Below, piece after piece: positions 24,292 through 33,629 of a stretch of 64,000 nucleotides of DNA. The DNA comes from Paenarthrobacter sp. JL.01a (lineage in GTDB: Bacteria > Actinomycetota > Actinomycetes > Actinomycetales > Micrococcaceae): NCBI RefSeq assembly GCF_025452095.1, contig NZ_CP104877.1:1054001-1118000 (forward strand), given 5' to 3'. Within the stretch, counting starts at the first letter, position 1, and each line of letters begins with the position of its first letter. Made by a program: the position numbers and the translations under genes. Under the pieces are notes generated by a model. It searched no databases and was not told the origin of the DNA. It worked only from the letters and a program-made list of their open reading frames with translations.

Positions 24292-25311
24292 GTGACCCAC
24301 GAACTGCTCACGATCGGGCGCATCAGCGTTGATATCTACCCGAACGACATCGGAGTGGACCTGGAGGACGTGACGTCCTTCGGCAAGTACCTCGGAGGTT
24401 CGCCTTCCAACGTTGCCGTTGCTGCCGCCCGCCATGGCCGCCGTACCGGCGTCATCACCCGTACCGGCGACGACGCCTTCGGAAAGTACCTGCACCGCGA
24501 ACTGCACAAGTTCAACGTTGACGACTCTTTCGTCTCGCCGGTAGCCCAGTACCCGACTGCGGTGACGTTCTGCGCGATCAAGCCCGCCACGGACGAATTC
24601 CCGCTGTACTTCTACGGCCGCTTTCCCACCGCGCCTGACCTGCAGATCAAGGCCGAAGAACTGGACCTGGATGCCATCCGGGAGGCCGGCATCTTCTGGT
24701 CCACCGTCACAGGCCTGTGCCAGGAGCCGAGCCGCAGTGCACATATCGCGGCGCACCAGGCCCGCCCCCGGACCGGGCTCAAGAATGGCCAGTTCACCAT
24801 TCTCGACCTGGACTACCGGCCCATGTTCTGGACCTCCGAAGAAGAGGCCCGTGCAGAGGTGGCCAAGATCCTCCCGCACGTCACGGTAGCGATCGGCAAT
24901 GACAAGGAATGCGCCGTGGCCGTAGGGGAGGGGACGCCTGACGAGCAGGCAGACCGCCTGCTGGCCGCCGGCGTCGAAATCGCCGTGGTGAAACTCGGCG
25001 CGGAAGGCGTCATGGCCAAGACCCGCACGGAACGTGTGGTTTCGGCGCCGGTACCGGTGGAAACCGTCAACGGACTGGGCGCCGGTGACTCCTTCGGGGG
25101 TGCCTTTTGCCACGGCCTGCTCTCCGGTTGGCCGCTGTCCGAAGTCCTGGATTACGCGAACGCTTCCGGCGCCATCGTCGCCTCCCGTCTCTCTTGCGCG
25201 GATGCGATGCCGACGCCGGAGGAGGTCACCTCGCTGCTGGCCGAACGCGGACGTCCGGTCCCGGGCGGAACCCCCGCAGAAGCCCCCATTGCAGAAGGAG
25301 CAGTGCGTTGA
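24292..25311 (+). CDS. iolC: 5-dehydro-2-deoxygluconokinase
   Basis: A 339-residue PfkB-family kinase that phosphorylates 5-dehydro-2-deoxy-D-gluconate (DKG) to the 6-phosphate in the myo-inositol pathway. PfkB signature 1 is seen in GGSPSNVAVAAARHG near residue 36 and signature 2, with the catalytic Asp, in NGLGAGDSFGGAFCHGL near 258-274. The identity rests on this family plus the iol neighbours. The frame runs back to 24232; GTG 24292 is chosen because AAAGG precedes it and the protein starts THELLTIGRISVD, typical of IolC. Its stop overlaps the TTG of the next gene. Confidence 0.93.
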   Translation: MTHELLTIGRISVDIYPNDIGVDLEDVTSFGKYLGGSPSNVAVAAARHGRRTGVITRTGDDAFGKYLHRELHKFNVDDSFVSPVAQYPTAVTFCAIKPATDEFPLYFYGRFPTAPDLQIKAEELDLDAIREAGIFWSTVTGLCQEPSRSAHIAAHQARPRTGLKNGQFTILDLDYRPMFWTSEEEARAEVAKILPHVTVAIGNDKECAVAVGEGTPDEQADRLLAAGVEIAVVKLGAEGVMAKTRTERVVSAPVPVETVNGLGAGDSFGGAFCHGLLSGWPLSEVLDYANASGAIVASRLSCADAMPTPEEVTSLLAERGRPVPGGTPAEAPIAEGAVR

Positions 25312-26270
25312 GCCTCAACGATGACCCCCGCCGCTATGAACACTTGAGCCGTATCCGGCTTGAGGACCCGGAGGCCGTGGCCCGCGCAGCTGCCACCCGC
25401 CGTCGTCATCCCGGCTTAAAGCATGGGGTGCAGAACTTCATAGTCGCCGCCGACCATCCGGCCCGTGGGGCTCTTGCCGTTGGCTCCGAGCCGATGGCGA
25501 TGGCCGATCGCCGCGACCTCTTGGACCGCCTGCAAATCGCCTTGGCCAACCCCGCCGTTGACGGCATCCTGGCCTCGCCGGACATCATGGACGACCTCCT
25601 GCTCCTCGGCGCCCTTGAGGGCAAACTGGTTTTCGGTTCCATGAACCGCGGCGGCCTCGCCGGCCTGGTCAACGAGTTCGACGACCGCTTCACCGGCCAC
25701 ACCGCAGCCGCGCTCGAGGCACTGGGCGCTGACGGCGGCAAAATGCTGACCCGTATCTGCCTGGGCGACCCGGACACCGTTGCCACCCTTGAGGCCACAG
25801 CGAAGGCCATCGATTCGCTGGCCGAACGGAAGCTCATCGCCATGGTTGAACCCTTCCTTTCGGTCCGTGATTCGCACGGCAAGGTCCGTAACGACCTCCG
25901 CGCCGACGCCGTCATCAAGTCCGTCGGCATTGCCGAGGGCCTGGGATCCACCAGTGCCTACACCTGGATGAAACTGCCGGTAGTTGCCGAGATGGAGCGC
26001 GTCATGGCCTCCACCACCCTGCCCACCGTGCTGCTCGGCGGCGACCCGGACGGCAGCCAGGACGAAGTGTTCGCTTCCTGGCAGGCGGCCCTCGCCCTCC
26101 CCGGCGTCCAGGGCCTCACGGTGGGGCGCACCCTGCTGTACCCGCACGACGGCGATGTCGCCGGTGCCGTAGCGACGGCCGCCTCGCTGCTGAACAACAC
26201 TTCGCCCGGGGCGGCTGATGCTTCCGGGCTCAGCTCGTCAAACCGTATTCCCGTGAAAGTATCGGAGTAG
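25308..26270 (+). CDS. Cgl0159 family (beta/alpha)8-fold aldolase-like protein
   Basis: A 320-residue class I aldolase-like TIM barrel (DeoC/LacD-type) starting at TTG, which overlaps the iolC stop; AAGGAG lies 8 nt upstream. Conserved stretches include NFIVAADHPARGAL near the N-terminus, GKLVFGSMNRGGL, GGKMLTRICLGD and the likely Schiff-base Lys region SAYTWMKLPVV. In actinobacteria this family sits between iolC and iolD. It may cleave DKG-6-phosphate to malonate semialdehyde and dihydroxyacetone phosphate, replacing the class II aldolase IolJ of Bacillus. That reaction is inferred from position, since no iolJ is present. Confidence 0.85.
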   Translation: MSLNDDPRRYEHLSRIRLEDPEAVARAAATRRRHPGLKHGVQNFIVAADHPARGALAVGSEPMAMADRRDLLDRLQIALANPAVDGILASPDIMDDLLLLGALEGKLVFGSMNRGGLAGLVNEFDDRFTGHTAAALEALGADGGKMLTRICLGDPDTVATLEATAKAIDSLAERKLIAMVEPFLSVRDSHGKVRNDLRADAVIKSVGIAEGLGSTSAYTWMKLPVVAEMERVMASTTLPTVLLGGDPDGSQDEVFASWQAALALPGVQGLTVGRTLLYPHDGDVAGAVATAASLLNNTSPGAADASGLSSSNRIPVKVSE

Positions 26271-26276
26271 AGACCA

Positions 26277-28220
26277 GTGGGAGCAACCCGTCGGATGACC
26301 GTGGCGCAGGCCGTGGTCGAGTTCTTGTCCAAGCAGTACACCGTGGACTCTGTTGCCGGTGTTGATTACCGTGAGCGCTTGATTCCGGGAACGTTCGGTA
26401 TTTTCGGACACGGCAATGTGGCCGGAGTGGGCCAGGCATTGAAGCAGTCCCAAGCCGCGGACCCGACCATCATGCCGTACTACCAGGGACGTAATGAGCA
26501 GGCCCAGGTGCATCAGGCCGTGGGGTACGCCCGGCACACGCGCCGCCGCCAGACGTTTGCTATCAGTACATCGATCGGTCCGGGCTCCTCGAACCTGTTG
26601 ACGGGCGCGGCCTTGGCCACCACCAACCGCCTTCCCGTCCTGCTGCTGCCTTCGGATACCTTCGCTACGCGCGCCGCCGACCCCGTGTTGCAGCAGCTGG
26701 AGCTCCCGTATGCCTACGACATCACGGTCAACGACGCGTTCCGTCCGCTCTCGAAGTTCTTCGACCGCGTCTCACGGCCGGAGCAGCTGTTCTCGGCTTT
26801 CCACCACGGCCTGCGCGTACTGACGGACCCGGCCGAGACCGGTGCCGTGACCATCTCGCTGCCGCAGGACGTCCAGGCCGAGGCATTCGAGGTGCCCGAA
26901 GAGTTCCTGGCCGAGCGCGAGTGGCGGATCCGACGCCCCGAAGCCGAGGATGAGGACATCCGCCGTGCCGTCGAGGCAATCCGCGCCGCGAAGCGCCCGC
27001 TGATCATCGCCGGCGGCGGTGTGCTTTATGCCTACGCCAACGAGGAACTGGCAAAGTTTGCAGAGCTTACCGGCATCCCGGTAGGCAACACCCAGGCGGG
27101 CGTCGGCGTCCTTCCGTGGGACCACCAGTTCTCCCTCGGTGCCATTGGTTCAACCGGCACGACGGCGGCCAACGCCATCGCTGCCGAGGCGGACCTGATC
27201 ATCGGCATCGGCACCCGCTACGAAGACTTCACCACTGCGTCCCGGACCGCGTTCCAGAACCCGGACGTGAAGTTCGTGAACATCAACGTTGCGGCAATCG
27301 ACGCGTACAAGCACGGCACCACCCTGCCGATCGTCGCTGATGCCCGCAAGGCCTTGGTGAAGCTGAACCAGGCTTTGGGCGGCTATCGGGTCGGCGCGGA
27401 CCTCGGAGAGAAAATCGCGGCGGAGAAGAAGCGCTGGAACGCGATCGTGGACGAGGCCTTCGAAACCCGCTTCACGCCGTTGCCGGCGCAAAACGAGATC
27501 ATCGGCGCCACAAACAAAGCGATGGACGACCACGACGTCGTCATCTGCGCGGCAGGTTCGCTCCCGGGGGACCTGCACAAGATGTGGCGTGTTCGGGACC
27601 CCTTCGGTTACCACGTGGAGTATGCCTACTCCTGCATGGGCTACGAAATCCCAGGCGGCCTGGGTGTAAAGCGTGCAGCGCTGGCCGAAGCCGCCGCTGG
27701 GGGCGTGGACAGGGACGTGGTGGTCATGGTGGGGGACGGCTCCTACCTGATGATGCACACCGAACTGGTCACCGCCGTCGCCGAACGCATCAAACTGATC
27801 GTGGTCCTGATCCAAAACCACGGTTACGCCTCCATTGGCTCGCTTTCGGAATCCCTCGGTTCGCAGCGCTTCGGAACGCAGTACCGCGTCCTGGACAAGG
27901 AACAGCACAGTTTCGACGCCGGTGAGCACCTGCCTATCGACCTCGCCACCAACGCCGAATCACTGGGCGCAAAGGTTATCCGGATCGAACCGGGCGGGAA
28001 CGTCATCGAGTCCCTCGGTGCTGCGATCAAGGAAGCCAAAGCCGCCCCGGAAACCGGCCCGATCGTGATCCACGTCGAGTCCGACCCCCTGCTGGACGCA
28101 CCGTCCTCCGAGTCCTGGTGGGACGTTCCCGTCTCAGCCGTGTCGGAACTGGAATCCACGCAGCAGGCCTACAAGACGTACACAGACCACAAGAGCCGCC
28201 AGCGCAAGCTGCTCGGCTGA
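26277..28220 (+). CDS. iolD: 3D-(3,5/4)-trihydroxycyclohexane-1,2-dione acylhydrolase (decyclizing)
   Basis: A 647-residue thiamine-diphosphate enzyme that opens the cyclic diketone of the inositol pathway to 5-deoxyglucuronate. It has the three-domain layout of the acetolactate synthase superfamily: an N-terminal PYR domain (IFGHGNVAGVGQAL near 41), a central domain with LIIAGGGVLYAY, and a C-terminal PP domain with VMVGDGSYLMMHTELV and then IQNHGYASIGS, the GDG...N cofactor motif. The length is usual for IolD. The start is GTG 26277, 6 bases after the previous gene. Confidence 0.95.
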   Translation: MGATRRMTVAQAVVEFLSKQYTVDSVAGVDYRERLIPGTFGIFGHGNVAGVGQALKQSQAADPTIMPYYQGRNEQAQVHQAVGYARHTRRRQTFAISTSIGPGSSNLLTGAALATTNRLPVLLLPSDTFATRAADPVLQQLELPYAYDITVNDAFRPLSKFFDRVSRPEQLFSAFHHGLRVLTDPAETGAVTISLPQDVQAEAFEVPEEFLAEREWRIRRPEAEDEDIRRAVEAIRAAKRPLIIAGGGVLYAYANEELAKFAELTGIPVGNTQAGVGVLPWDHQFSLGAIGSTGTTAANAIAAEADLIIGIGTRYEDFTTASRTAFQNPDVKFVNINVAAIDAYKHGTTLPIVADARKALVKLNQALGGYRVGADLGEKIAAEKKRWNAIVDEAFETRFTPLPAQNEIIGATNKAMDDHDVVICAAGSLPGDLHKMWRVRDPFGYHVEYAYSCMGYEIPGGLGVKRAALAEAAAGGVDRDVVVMVGDGSYLMMHTELVTAVAERIKLIVVLIQNHGYASIGSLSESLGSQRFGTQYRVLDKEQHSFDAGEHLPIDLATNAESLGAKVIRIEPGGNVIESLGAAIKEAKAAPETGPIVIHVESDPLLDAPSSESWWDVPVSAVSELESTQQAYKTYTDHKSRQRKLLG

Positions 28221-28265
28221 ACCCAAAACCCCGCCACAAGAGCACTAAGACGAGGAAGTCCGCAG

Positions 28266-29777
28266 ATGTCGACGACGACCACTTTGACCACCATCAACCA
28301 CTTCATCAACGGCGCTGAGTCCGCCGGTGAAGGTGACCGCACCCAGCCGGTGTACAACCCGGCCACCGGGCAGGTCACTGCCGAGCTGCGCCTGGCCAAC
28401 GGGAACGACTTGAACACCACGGTCGCCGCTGCCCGCAAGGCCGCTGATTCCTGGGGCGACATCTCCCTGGCCAAGCGCACTGCGGTGTTGTTCAAGTTCC
28501 GCGAACTAGTCGCAGCGCACGTCGATGAACTCGCCGAGCTGATCACCGCCGAGCACGGCAAGGTCCTCTCCGATGCCAAGGGCGAGATCGGCCGTGGCTT
28601 GGAAGTCATCGAGTTCGCCTGCGGCATTCCGTCCTTGCTCAAGGGTGACTACTCGGACCAGGTTTCCACCGGCATCGATGTCTTCTCCTTCCGGGAACCG
28701 CTCGGTGTGGTGGCCGGTATTACGCCGTTCAACTTCCCGGTGATGGTGCCGTTGTGGATGGCCCCGATGGCCATTGCCACCGGTAACGCGTTCATCCTCA
28801 AGCCCTCGGAGCGGGACCCGTCCCCGTCGCTGCTGCTGGCAAAGCTCTGGCAGGAAGCGGGTCTGCCCGATGGCGTGTTCCAGGTCCTTCACGGCGGCAA
28901 GGAAACCGTCGACGGCCTTCTGACCCACCCGGATGTGGACGGCATCAGCTTTGTTGGCTCCACCCCGATTGCCCAGTACGTCCACGAGACCGCCACCAAG
29001 CACGGCAAGCGTGTCCAGGCGTTGGGCGGGGCGAAGAACCACGCGATCGTGCTTCCCGATGCCGACCTGGACAACGCCGCCGACCACCTCGCCGCCGCAG
29101 CGTTCGGCTCCGCCGGTGAGCGGTGCATGGCAATTTCTGTTGCTGTCGCCGTCGGGGACGCTGCTGGCTTGCTGGTCAAGAAGGTCGAAGAACGTGCCCT
29201 GGCCGTGAAGGTCAACAACGGCACCGAACCCGGCGCCGAGATGGGCCCGGTGATCACCCCGGCCTCGAAGGAACGCATCGTCAAGATCGTCACCGAAGCA
29301 GAAGCCGCGGGTGCTGCCATGGTGGTGGACGGCCGTGACCTCGTCGTCCCGGGCCACGAAGAAGGCTTCTGGGTAGGCCCCACCGTGATCGACCACGTCA
29401 AAACCGAAATGACCGCCTACCAGGAGGAGATCTTCGGCCCAGTCCTGGTAGTGGTCCGCGTCGACACCCTGGAAGAGGGCATCGCGCTGATCAACTCCAA
29501 CCCCTACGGCAACGGCACCGCGATCTTCACCTCCTCCGGCGCTGCGGCACGGAAATTCCAGCGCTCGGTGACCGTGGGCATGATCGGCATCAACGTGCCC
29601 CTCCCGGTCCCGGTGGCCTACCACTCTTTCGGTGGCTGGAAGGCCTCCCTCTTCGGCGACAAGCACATCTACGGCCCCGAAGGCGTTTCCTTCTACACCC
29701 GCGGCAAGGTCATCACCTCCCGCTGGCCCGAAACCCACCACGCCTCCGGCGCCTCCTACAACTTCCCCTCCAACTGA
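28266..29777 (+). CDS. iolA: Methylmalonate-semialdehyde dehydrogenase (CoA-acylating)
   Basis: A 503-residue aldehyde-dehydrogenase-fold enzyme. It turns malonate semialdehyde into acetyl-CoA with loss of CO2, the last step of inositol breakdown, and also methylmalonate semialdehyde from valine. Catalytic Cys287 lies in SAGERCMAIS. The Glu typical of hydrolytic ALDHs is replaced in QALGGAKNH, as expected for the CoA-acylating subclass. The cofactor region PFNFPVMVPLWM and the signature GITPFNFP are present. Ribosome site GACGAGGAAG precedes the ATG. The gene is in the iol operon. Confidence 0.95.
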   Translation: MSTTTTLTTINHFINGAESAGEGDRTQPVYNPATGQVTAELRLANGNDLNTTVAAARKAADSWGDISLAKRTAVLFKFRELVAAHVDELAELITAEHGKVLSDAKGEIGRGLEVIEFACGIPSLLKGDYSDQVSTGIDVFSFREPLGVVAGITPFNFPVMVPLWMAPMAIATGNAFILKPSERDPSPSLLLAKLWQEAGLPDGVFQVLHGGKETVDGLLTHPDVDGISFVGSTPIAQYVHETATKHGKRVQALGGAKNHAIVLPDADLDNAADHLAAAAFGSAGERCMAISVAVAVGDAAGLLVKKVEERALAVKVNNGTEPGAEMGPVITPASKERIVKIVTEAEAAGAAMVVDGRDLVVPGHEEGFWVGPTVIDHVKTEMTAYQEEIFGPVLVVVRVDTLEEGIALINSNPYGNGTAIFTSSGAAARKFQRSVTVGMIGINVPLPVPVAYHSFGGWKASLFGDKHIYGPEGVSFYTRGKVITSRWPETHHASGASYNFPSN

Positions 29778-29804
29778 ACCGCTGCAGAGAAAGACAACGC
29801 TGTC

Positions 29805-30722
29805 ATGACTGATGTCGAGAACAAGCTCATCATTGGCACCGCACCCGATTCCTGGGGCGTGTGGTTCGCGGACGACCCCAAGCAGACACCGTGGGAGCGG
29901 TTCCTGGACGAAGTTGCCGAGTCCGGCTACAAATGGATCGAGCTCGGCCCCTACGGCTACCTCCCGAACGACCCCACCCGCCTGGCGGAAGAACTCAAGC
30001 AGCGCGATCTCAAGGTCACCGCCGGGACAGTCTTCACCGCATTCCACCGCGGCGCCACGCAGTACGACGAAGCCTGGGAGCCCGCCCGCAAGGTAGCGGA
30101 ACTCACGGCGGCAATGGGCGGCGAGCACATCGTGGTCATTCCGGCCATGTGGCGCGACGACGTCACCGGCGAGGCCGTGGAAAACGGGGAGCTCAGCGAT
30201 GAGCAGTGGGCGGACCTCTTCGCCGGCCACAACCGCATGGGCAAGGTCCTCTTGGAGGACTTCGGCCTGCACCAGCAGTTCCACTCCCACGCCGATTCCC
30301 ACGTCGGTGCCCAGAAGGACATCGAGACCCTCCTCGCGGCCACGGACCCCGAGTACCTGAACCTTTGCTTGGACACGGGCCACGCCGAGTACTGCGGGGC
30401 TTCCAGCTTGGAACTCATCAAGAACTACCCGGACCGCATCGGCTACCTGCACCTGAAGCAGATCAATCCCGAGGTCCTGGCTGAAGTCAACGAGAAGAAC
30501 ATGACGTGGGCCGCCGCCAACCTGGCCGGTGTCATGACCGAGCCGCCGAACGGTCTTCCGGATCTGCGCGCGGTCATCGAAGCCGTGGAAGGGCTTAGCC
30601 GGCCCATTTTCGGCATCGTGGAGCAGGACATGTACCCGGTAGCGTTCGACGTGCCGATGCCCATTGCCAAGCGCACCCGCAACTACTTGCTTTCCTGCGG
30701 CTCGCGTACGCGGGTCCAGTAG
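29805..30722 (+). CDS. iolE: Myo-inosose-2 dehydratase
   Basis: A 305-residue TIM-barrel enzyme of the xylose-isomerase-like superfamily. It removes water from 2-keto-myo-inositol to give the cyclic diketone used by IolD. IolE features include APDSWGVWF near residues 13-21, YKWIELGPYGYLP, HSHADSHV (metal ligands) and LCLDTGHAEYCG. The next metal region is GYLHLKQINP. It is placed between iolA and iolG, 27 bases after iolA. Length is standard. Confidence 0.95.
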   Translation: MTDVENKLIIGTAPDSWGVWFADDPKQTPWERFLDEVAESGYKWIELGPYGYLPNDPTRLAEELKQRDLKVTAGTVFTAFHRGATQYDEAWEPARKVAELTAAMGGEHIVVIPAMWRDDVTGEAVENGELSDEQWADLFAGHNRMGKVLLEDFGLHQQFHSHADSHVGAQKDIETLLAATDPEYLNLCLDTGHAEYCGASSLELIKNYPDRIGYLHLKQINPEVLAEVNEKNMTWAAANLAGVMTEPPNGLPDLRAVIEAVEGLSRPIFGIVEQDMYPVAFDVPMPIAKRTRNYLLSCGSRTRVQ

Positions 30723-30757
30723 CCAGACCACCCCGACTTTTTCGAAGGATAGATACA

Positions 30758-31771
30758 GTGACCAAGACTCTCCGCGTTGCCGTCATCGGCGCAGGCCGCA
30801 TGGGTGCCGACCACATCAAGCGTCTCAGCACGCGCATCCACGGCGCTGAAGTAGCCGCCGTCGTCGATGTCGATCTTGCCCGCGCGCAGGCCGCCGTCGA
30901 AGGTATTGACGGCGCCGTGGCGCTGGCAAGTGCCGACGAGGCGCTCAACAACGGCGACGTAAACGCCGTCCTGATTGCAACCCCCGGCTTCCTCCATGAG
31001 GAAATCCTCTACAAGGCGCTGGAAAAGGACTTTCCAATTCTGTGCGAGAAACCGCTGACGCCGGACGCCGAGAGCGCCTGGAAGGTGGTCCAGGCTGAGC
31101 AGGCTTTGGGCCACAAGCGCATCCAGGTCGGCTTCATGCGCCGCTTCGATGCCGAGTACTCAGCTTTGGGTTCCATCATCCGCAACAGCGAATTGGGGGA
31201 GCTGTTGATGCTGCACCACCAGCACCGCAACCCCAGCACACCTGAGGGCTTCACCAACGAGATGCTGATCAACGACTCCGTGGTCCACGAGTTCGATGCC
31301 ATCCGCTACTTCACGGGTGAGGAGATCACCTCGGTGCAGGTACGCCTGGGCAAGGCCACCCGCAATGCCCCCAACGGCCAGCACGACCCCCAGCACGTCC
31401 TGCTCGAAACCGAGTCCGGTGTGCTTGCCGACGTCGAAATCTACGTCAATGCCAAGTTCGGCTACCAGGTGGCCACGCAGGCGTCCTTCGAGGACGGCAT
31501 CGTGAGCATCGGCGGTGACTCGGGCCCCTACATCCAGACCGCGGGCAAGTGGGGCGGCACCGTCACCCCCGGTTTCGAGGACCGTTTTGGTGCAGCGTAC
31601 GACGTCGAGGTGCAGGCCTGGGTGGATGCGGCACTTCGCGGCGAAATCGGCGGCCCGACCGCCTGGGACGGTTACGCCACAGCAGCGTGCTGCGAGGCCG
31701 GCGTCGAGGCGCAGAAATCCGGTGAGAAGGTCAAGGTCCAGTTGAACACCAAACCGGATCTCTACAAGTAG
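30758..31771 (+). CDS. iolG: Inositol 2-dehydrogenase
   Basis: A 337-residue Gfo/Idh/MocA-family NAD-dependent dehydrogenase that oxidises myo-inositol to 2-keto-myo-inositol, the first catabolic step. The Rossmann motif is VAVIGAGRMGADH at residues 7-19. The EKP motif is in PILCEKPLTPDAES, and the catalytic region GFMRRFDAEYSALG leads to a His/Asp in NDSVVHEFDAIRYF. It lies in the iol operon after iolE. Two more members of the family occur at 39.0 and 41.3 kb, so substrates may be split among them. Confidence 0.93.
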   Translation: MTKTLRVAVIGAGRMGADHIKRLSTRIHGAEVAAVVDVDLARAQAAVEGIDGAVALASADEALNNGDVNAVLIATPGFLHEEILYKALEKDFPILCEKPLTPDAESAWKVVQAEQALGHKRIQVGFMRRFDAEYSALGSIIRNSELGELLMLHHQHRNPSTPEGFTNEMLINDSVVHEFDAIRYFTGEEITSVQVRLGKATRNAPNGQHDPQHVLLETESGVLADVEIYVNAKFGYQVATQASFEDGIVSIGGDSGPYIQTAGKWGGTVTPGFEDRFGAAYDVEVQAWVDAALRGEIGGPTAWDGYATAACCEAGVEAQKSGEKVKVQLNTKPDLYK

Positions 31772-31781
31772 GGGCATCGGC

Positions 31782-32651
31782 ATGAAAATCGCACTTGATC
31801 CCACTCCGTTCCACCACAGTCACAGCCTGCTGGAGTTTCCCCGGGTCGCGGCCGACCTCGGTTACAAGTACCTGCAGATGACCCCGCACGCTGACCTCAT
31901 TCCGTTCTTCAACCACCCCAAGGCCGACGATGAGCTGGTGGGCAAGCTGAAGGCCGCGTGCAAGGACGCCGGCGTCGAGATCGCTTCTGTGTTGCCTGTC
32001 CTGCGCTGGTCGGGGCCGGATGAGGACGCCCGGGAGGCCGCGGTGCGTTATTGGAAGCGTGCCATCCAGATTGCCGTGGACCTGGGTGTGCAGACGATGA
32101 ACACCGAGTTCAGCGGCCGTCCGGAGAAGGCCGAGGAGTCCGAGCGGGCGTTCTACCGTTCCATGGAGGAACTCCTGCCCATCATTGAGCGGGAGGGTCT
32201 GGATGTGCTGATCGACCCGCATCCGGATGACTTCGTGGAAGACGGTCTGGCTGCCCTGCGGGTGATCCGTGGCGTGAACTCTCCGAACATTGGCATGGTC
32301 TACGTTGCCTCGCATACCTTCCATATGGGCAACAAGCCGCTGGAGATCATGCGTGCCGCCGGAGACAAGCTGCGCCTGGTGCATGTCTCGGATACCATGA
32401 ACCACCATGCCTCGCACGGCCTGCGCTACATCACCAACCCGCCCGGTAACGCGGTGCGCGTCCACCAGCACCTGAAGATCGGCGATGGCGACGTCAACTG
32501 GACCGAGTTCTTCGGTGGCCTCAAGGAGATCGGGTTCCTGGACAAGGCGAACACCGTGATGGTCTCGTCGGTCTTTGCAGAAGACGAGAACGCCGAGGAA
32601 GTCTCGCGCTACCAGCTCAAGACGATGACGGACTACATCGCCCAAGCCTAA
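31782..32651 (+). CDS. iolH: Sugar phosphate isomerase/epimerase, IolH-like
   Basis: A 289-residue AP-endonuclease-2/xylose-isomerase-like TIM barrel. It begins MKIALDPTPFHHSHSLLEFP, and metal-ligand stretches appear as VLIDPHPDDFVEDG, MVYVASHTFHMG and LVHVSDTMNHHASHG. The length and start agree with Bacillus IolH. The role of IolH is poorly defined; it may handle an inositol stereoisomer or an intermediate. It is the last gene of the iolC-H operon and ends at a long hairpin shared with iolB. Confidence 0.85.
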   Translation: MKIALDPTPFHHSHSLLEFPRVAADLGYKYLQMTPHADLIPFFNHPKADDELVGKLKAACKDAGVEIASVLPVLRWSGPDEDAREAAVRYWKRAIQIAVDLGVQTMNTEFSGRPEKAEESERAFYRSMEELLPIIEREGLDVLIDPHPDDFVEDGLAALRVIRGVNSPNIGMVYVASHTFHMGNKPLEIMRAAGDKLRLVHVSDTMNHHASHGLRYITNPPGNAVRVHQHLKIGDGDVNWTEFFGGLKEIGFLDKANTVMVSSVFAEDENAEEVSRYQLKTMTDYIAQA

Positions 32652-32657
32652 ATCCCT

Positions 32658-32722
32658 TGAGTTTGTGTACAGATAATGCCCCTAAGACCTCGTCTTAGGG
32701 GCATTATCTGTACAAAAACTCA
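32658..32722. terminator. Long bidirectional hairpin between iolH and iolB
   Basis: Arms 32658-32688 and 32692-32722 are complementary almost end to end, with one or two mismatches in a stem of about 30 bp and a 3-base loop. The hairpin covers the last bases of iolB. It can stop transcription from both sides. Confidence 0.85.
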
Positions 32723-33613
32723 GGCCGTGAAGGGGAGCCTCGGGTCTACGTCCTGGCCCTCCCACGTCTGGCGGATCCAGCCATGGTGGGGGTCGTCGCT
32801 GATGAGCCAGTCGCGCACCCGGCCTGGACCGGCCATGACGTTGAGGTAGTAGAGGTCGTAGCCGGGGGCTGCCATGGCGGGGCCGTGCCAGCCGTAGGGG
32901 ACCAGCACCACGTCTCCGGTCCGGACCTCGGCGGAGACGTCGATGGGTCGTTCATCTGAGGCGTAGACGCGGGCGTAGCCGATCGCGTCGGTTTCCTCCG
33001 GGGCCGGGGAGCCGGGAGCCACACGGGTTTCGAAGTAGTAGATCTCCTCCAGGCTGGTTTCGCCGTCCTTCTCCTCGTCGTGCTTATGGGGAGGGTAGGA
33101 GGACCAGTTGCCGGCCGGAGTGATCACTTCGCAGACGATGAAACGGTCGGCTTCCAGTGCGGCGGGTGTGCCGAAGTTATGGACCTGACGGGAGCAGTTG
33201 CCCGCGCCGCGCAGTTCCACGGGCGTTTCTGCGGCGGTGACCAGCCTGGTGGGGTACGAAGCTTTGGCGGGCGCAGTCGCGACGGCGACTCTGCCGCCGT
33301 CGTCGGAGCTGATGGTGACGGCCTTGTCGATGCCGGTGTAGAGGACGTCGCTTGGCCCGTGGAAAACGGACTGCCGACCGGCCAAACTGTACGTCCCGCC
33401 GTCGACCGTCACTGTAAAGGAGCCGCTCAGCGGCACCACGATGCGCTCCTCCGCAGCGGCAGGAAGTTCGACGGCGGCACCCGGCGCGAGCGTCGCGGCC
33501 TTCAGTCCTGTGTGGGCCCAGCCTTCGACGGCGAGGCTCGAATCGGAGGTGCCGAGGGAGATATCCCACTTACCGTCGTTGGCGGTTCCCAGCGGGTAAA
33601 CCCAGTTGGCCAT
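32720..33613 (-). CDS. iolB: 5-deoxy-glucuronate isomerase
   Basis: A 297-residue bicupin enzyme that isomerises 5-deoxy-D-glucuronate to 5-dehydro-2-deoxygluconate, the step between IolD and IolC. The second cupin metal motif is seen in YPPHKHDEEKDGETSLEEIYYF, split as PPHKHDEE and then EEIYYF, with a later His in VPYGWHGPAMAAPG. The first cupin has RIVVPLSGSFTV. Although it belongs to the inositol pathway, it is on the opposite strand from iolC-H. It forms a short operon with the GntR regulator 17 bases upstream. Confidence 0.95.
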   Translation of the reverse strand: MANWVYPLGTANDGKWDISLGTSDSSLAVEGWAHTGLKAATLAPGAAVELPAAAEERIVVPLSGSFTVTVDGGTYSLAGRQSVFHGPSDVLYTGIDKAVTISSDDGGRVAVATAPAKASYPTRLVTAAETPVELRGAGNCSRQVHNFGTPAALEADRFIVCEVITPAGNWSSYPPHKHDEEKDGETSLEEIYYFETRVAPGSPAPEETDAIGYARVYASDERPIDVSAEVRTGDVVLVPYGWHGPAMAAPGYDLYYLNVMAGPGRVRDWLISDDPHHGWIRQTWEGQDVDPRLPFTA

Positions 33614-33629
33614 AAGTAAAGTCCTTGCG

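Noticed and set aside
28506..30731. A 741-residue open frame on the minus strand
   Set aside because: It covers iolA and iolE in antisense. Its composition is a mirror of those genes and no domain is seen.
32658..32722. The iolH/iolB hairpin as an insertion-sequence end or recombination site
   Set aside because: No transposase or target duplication is near, and the position is exactly where a bidirectional terminator is expected.
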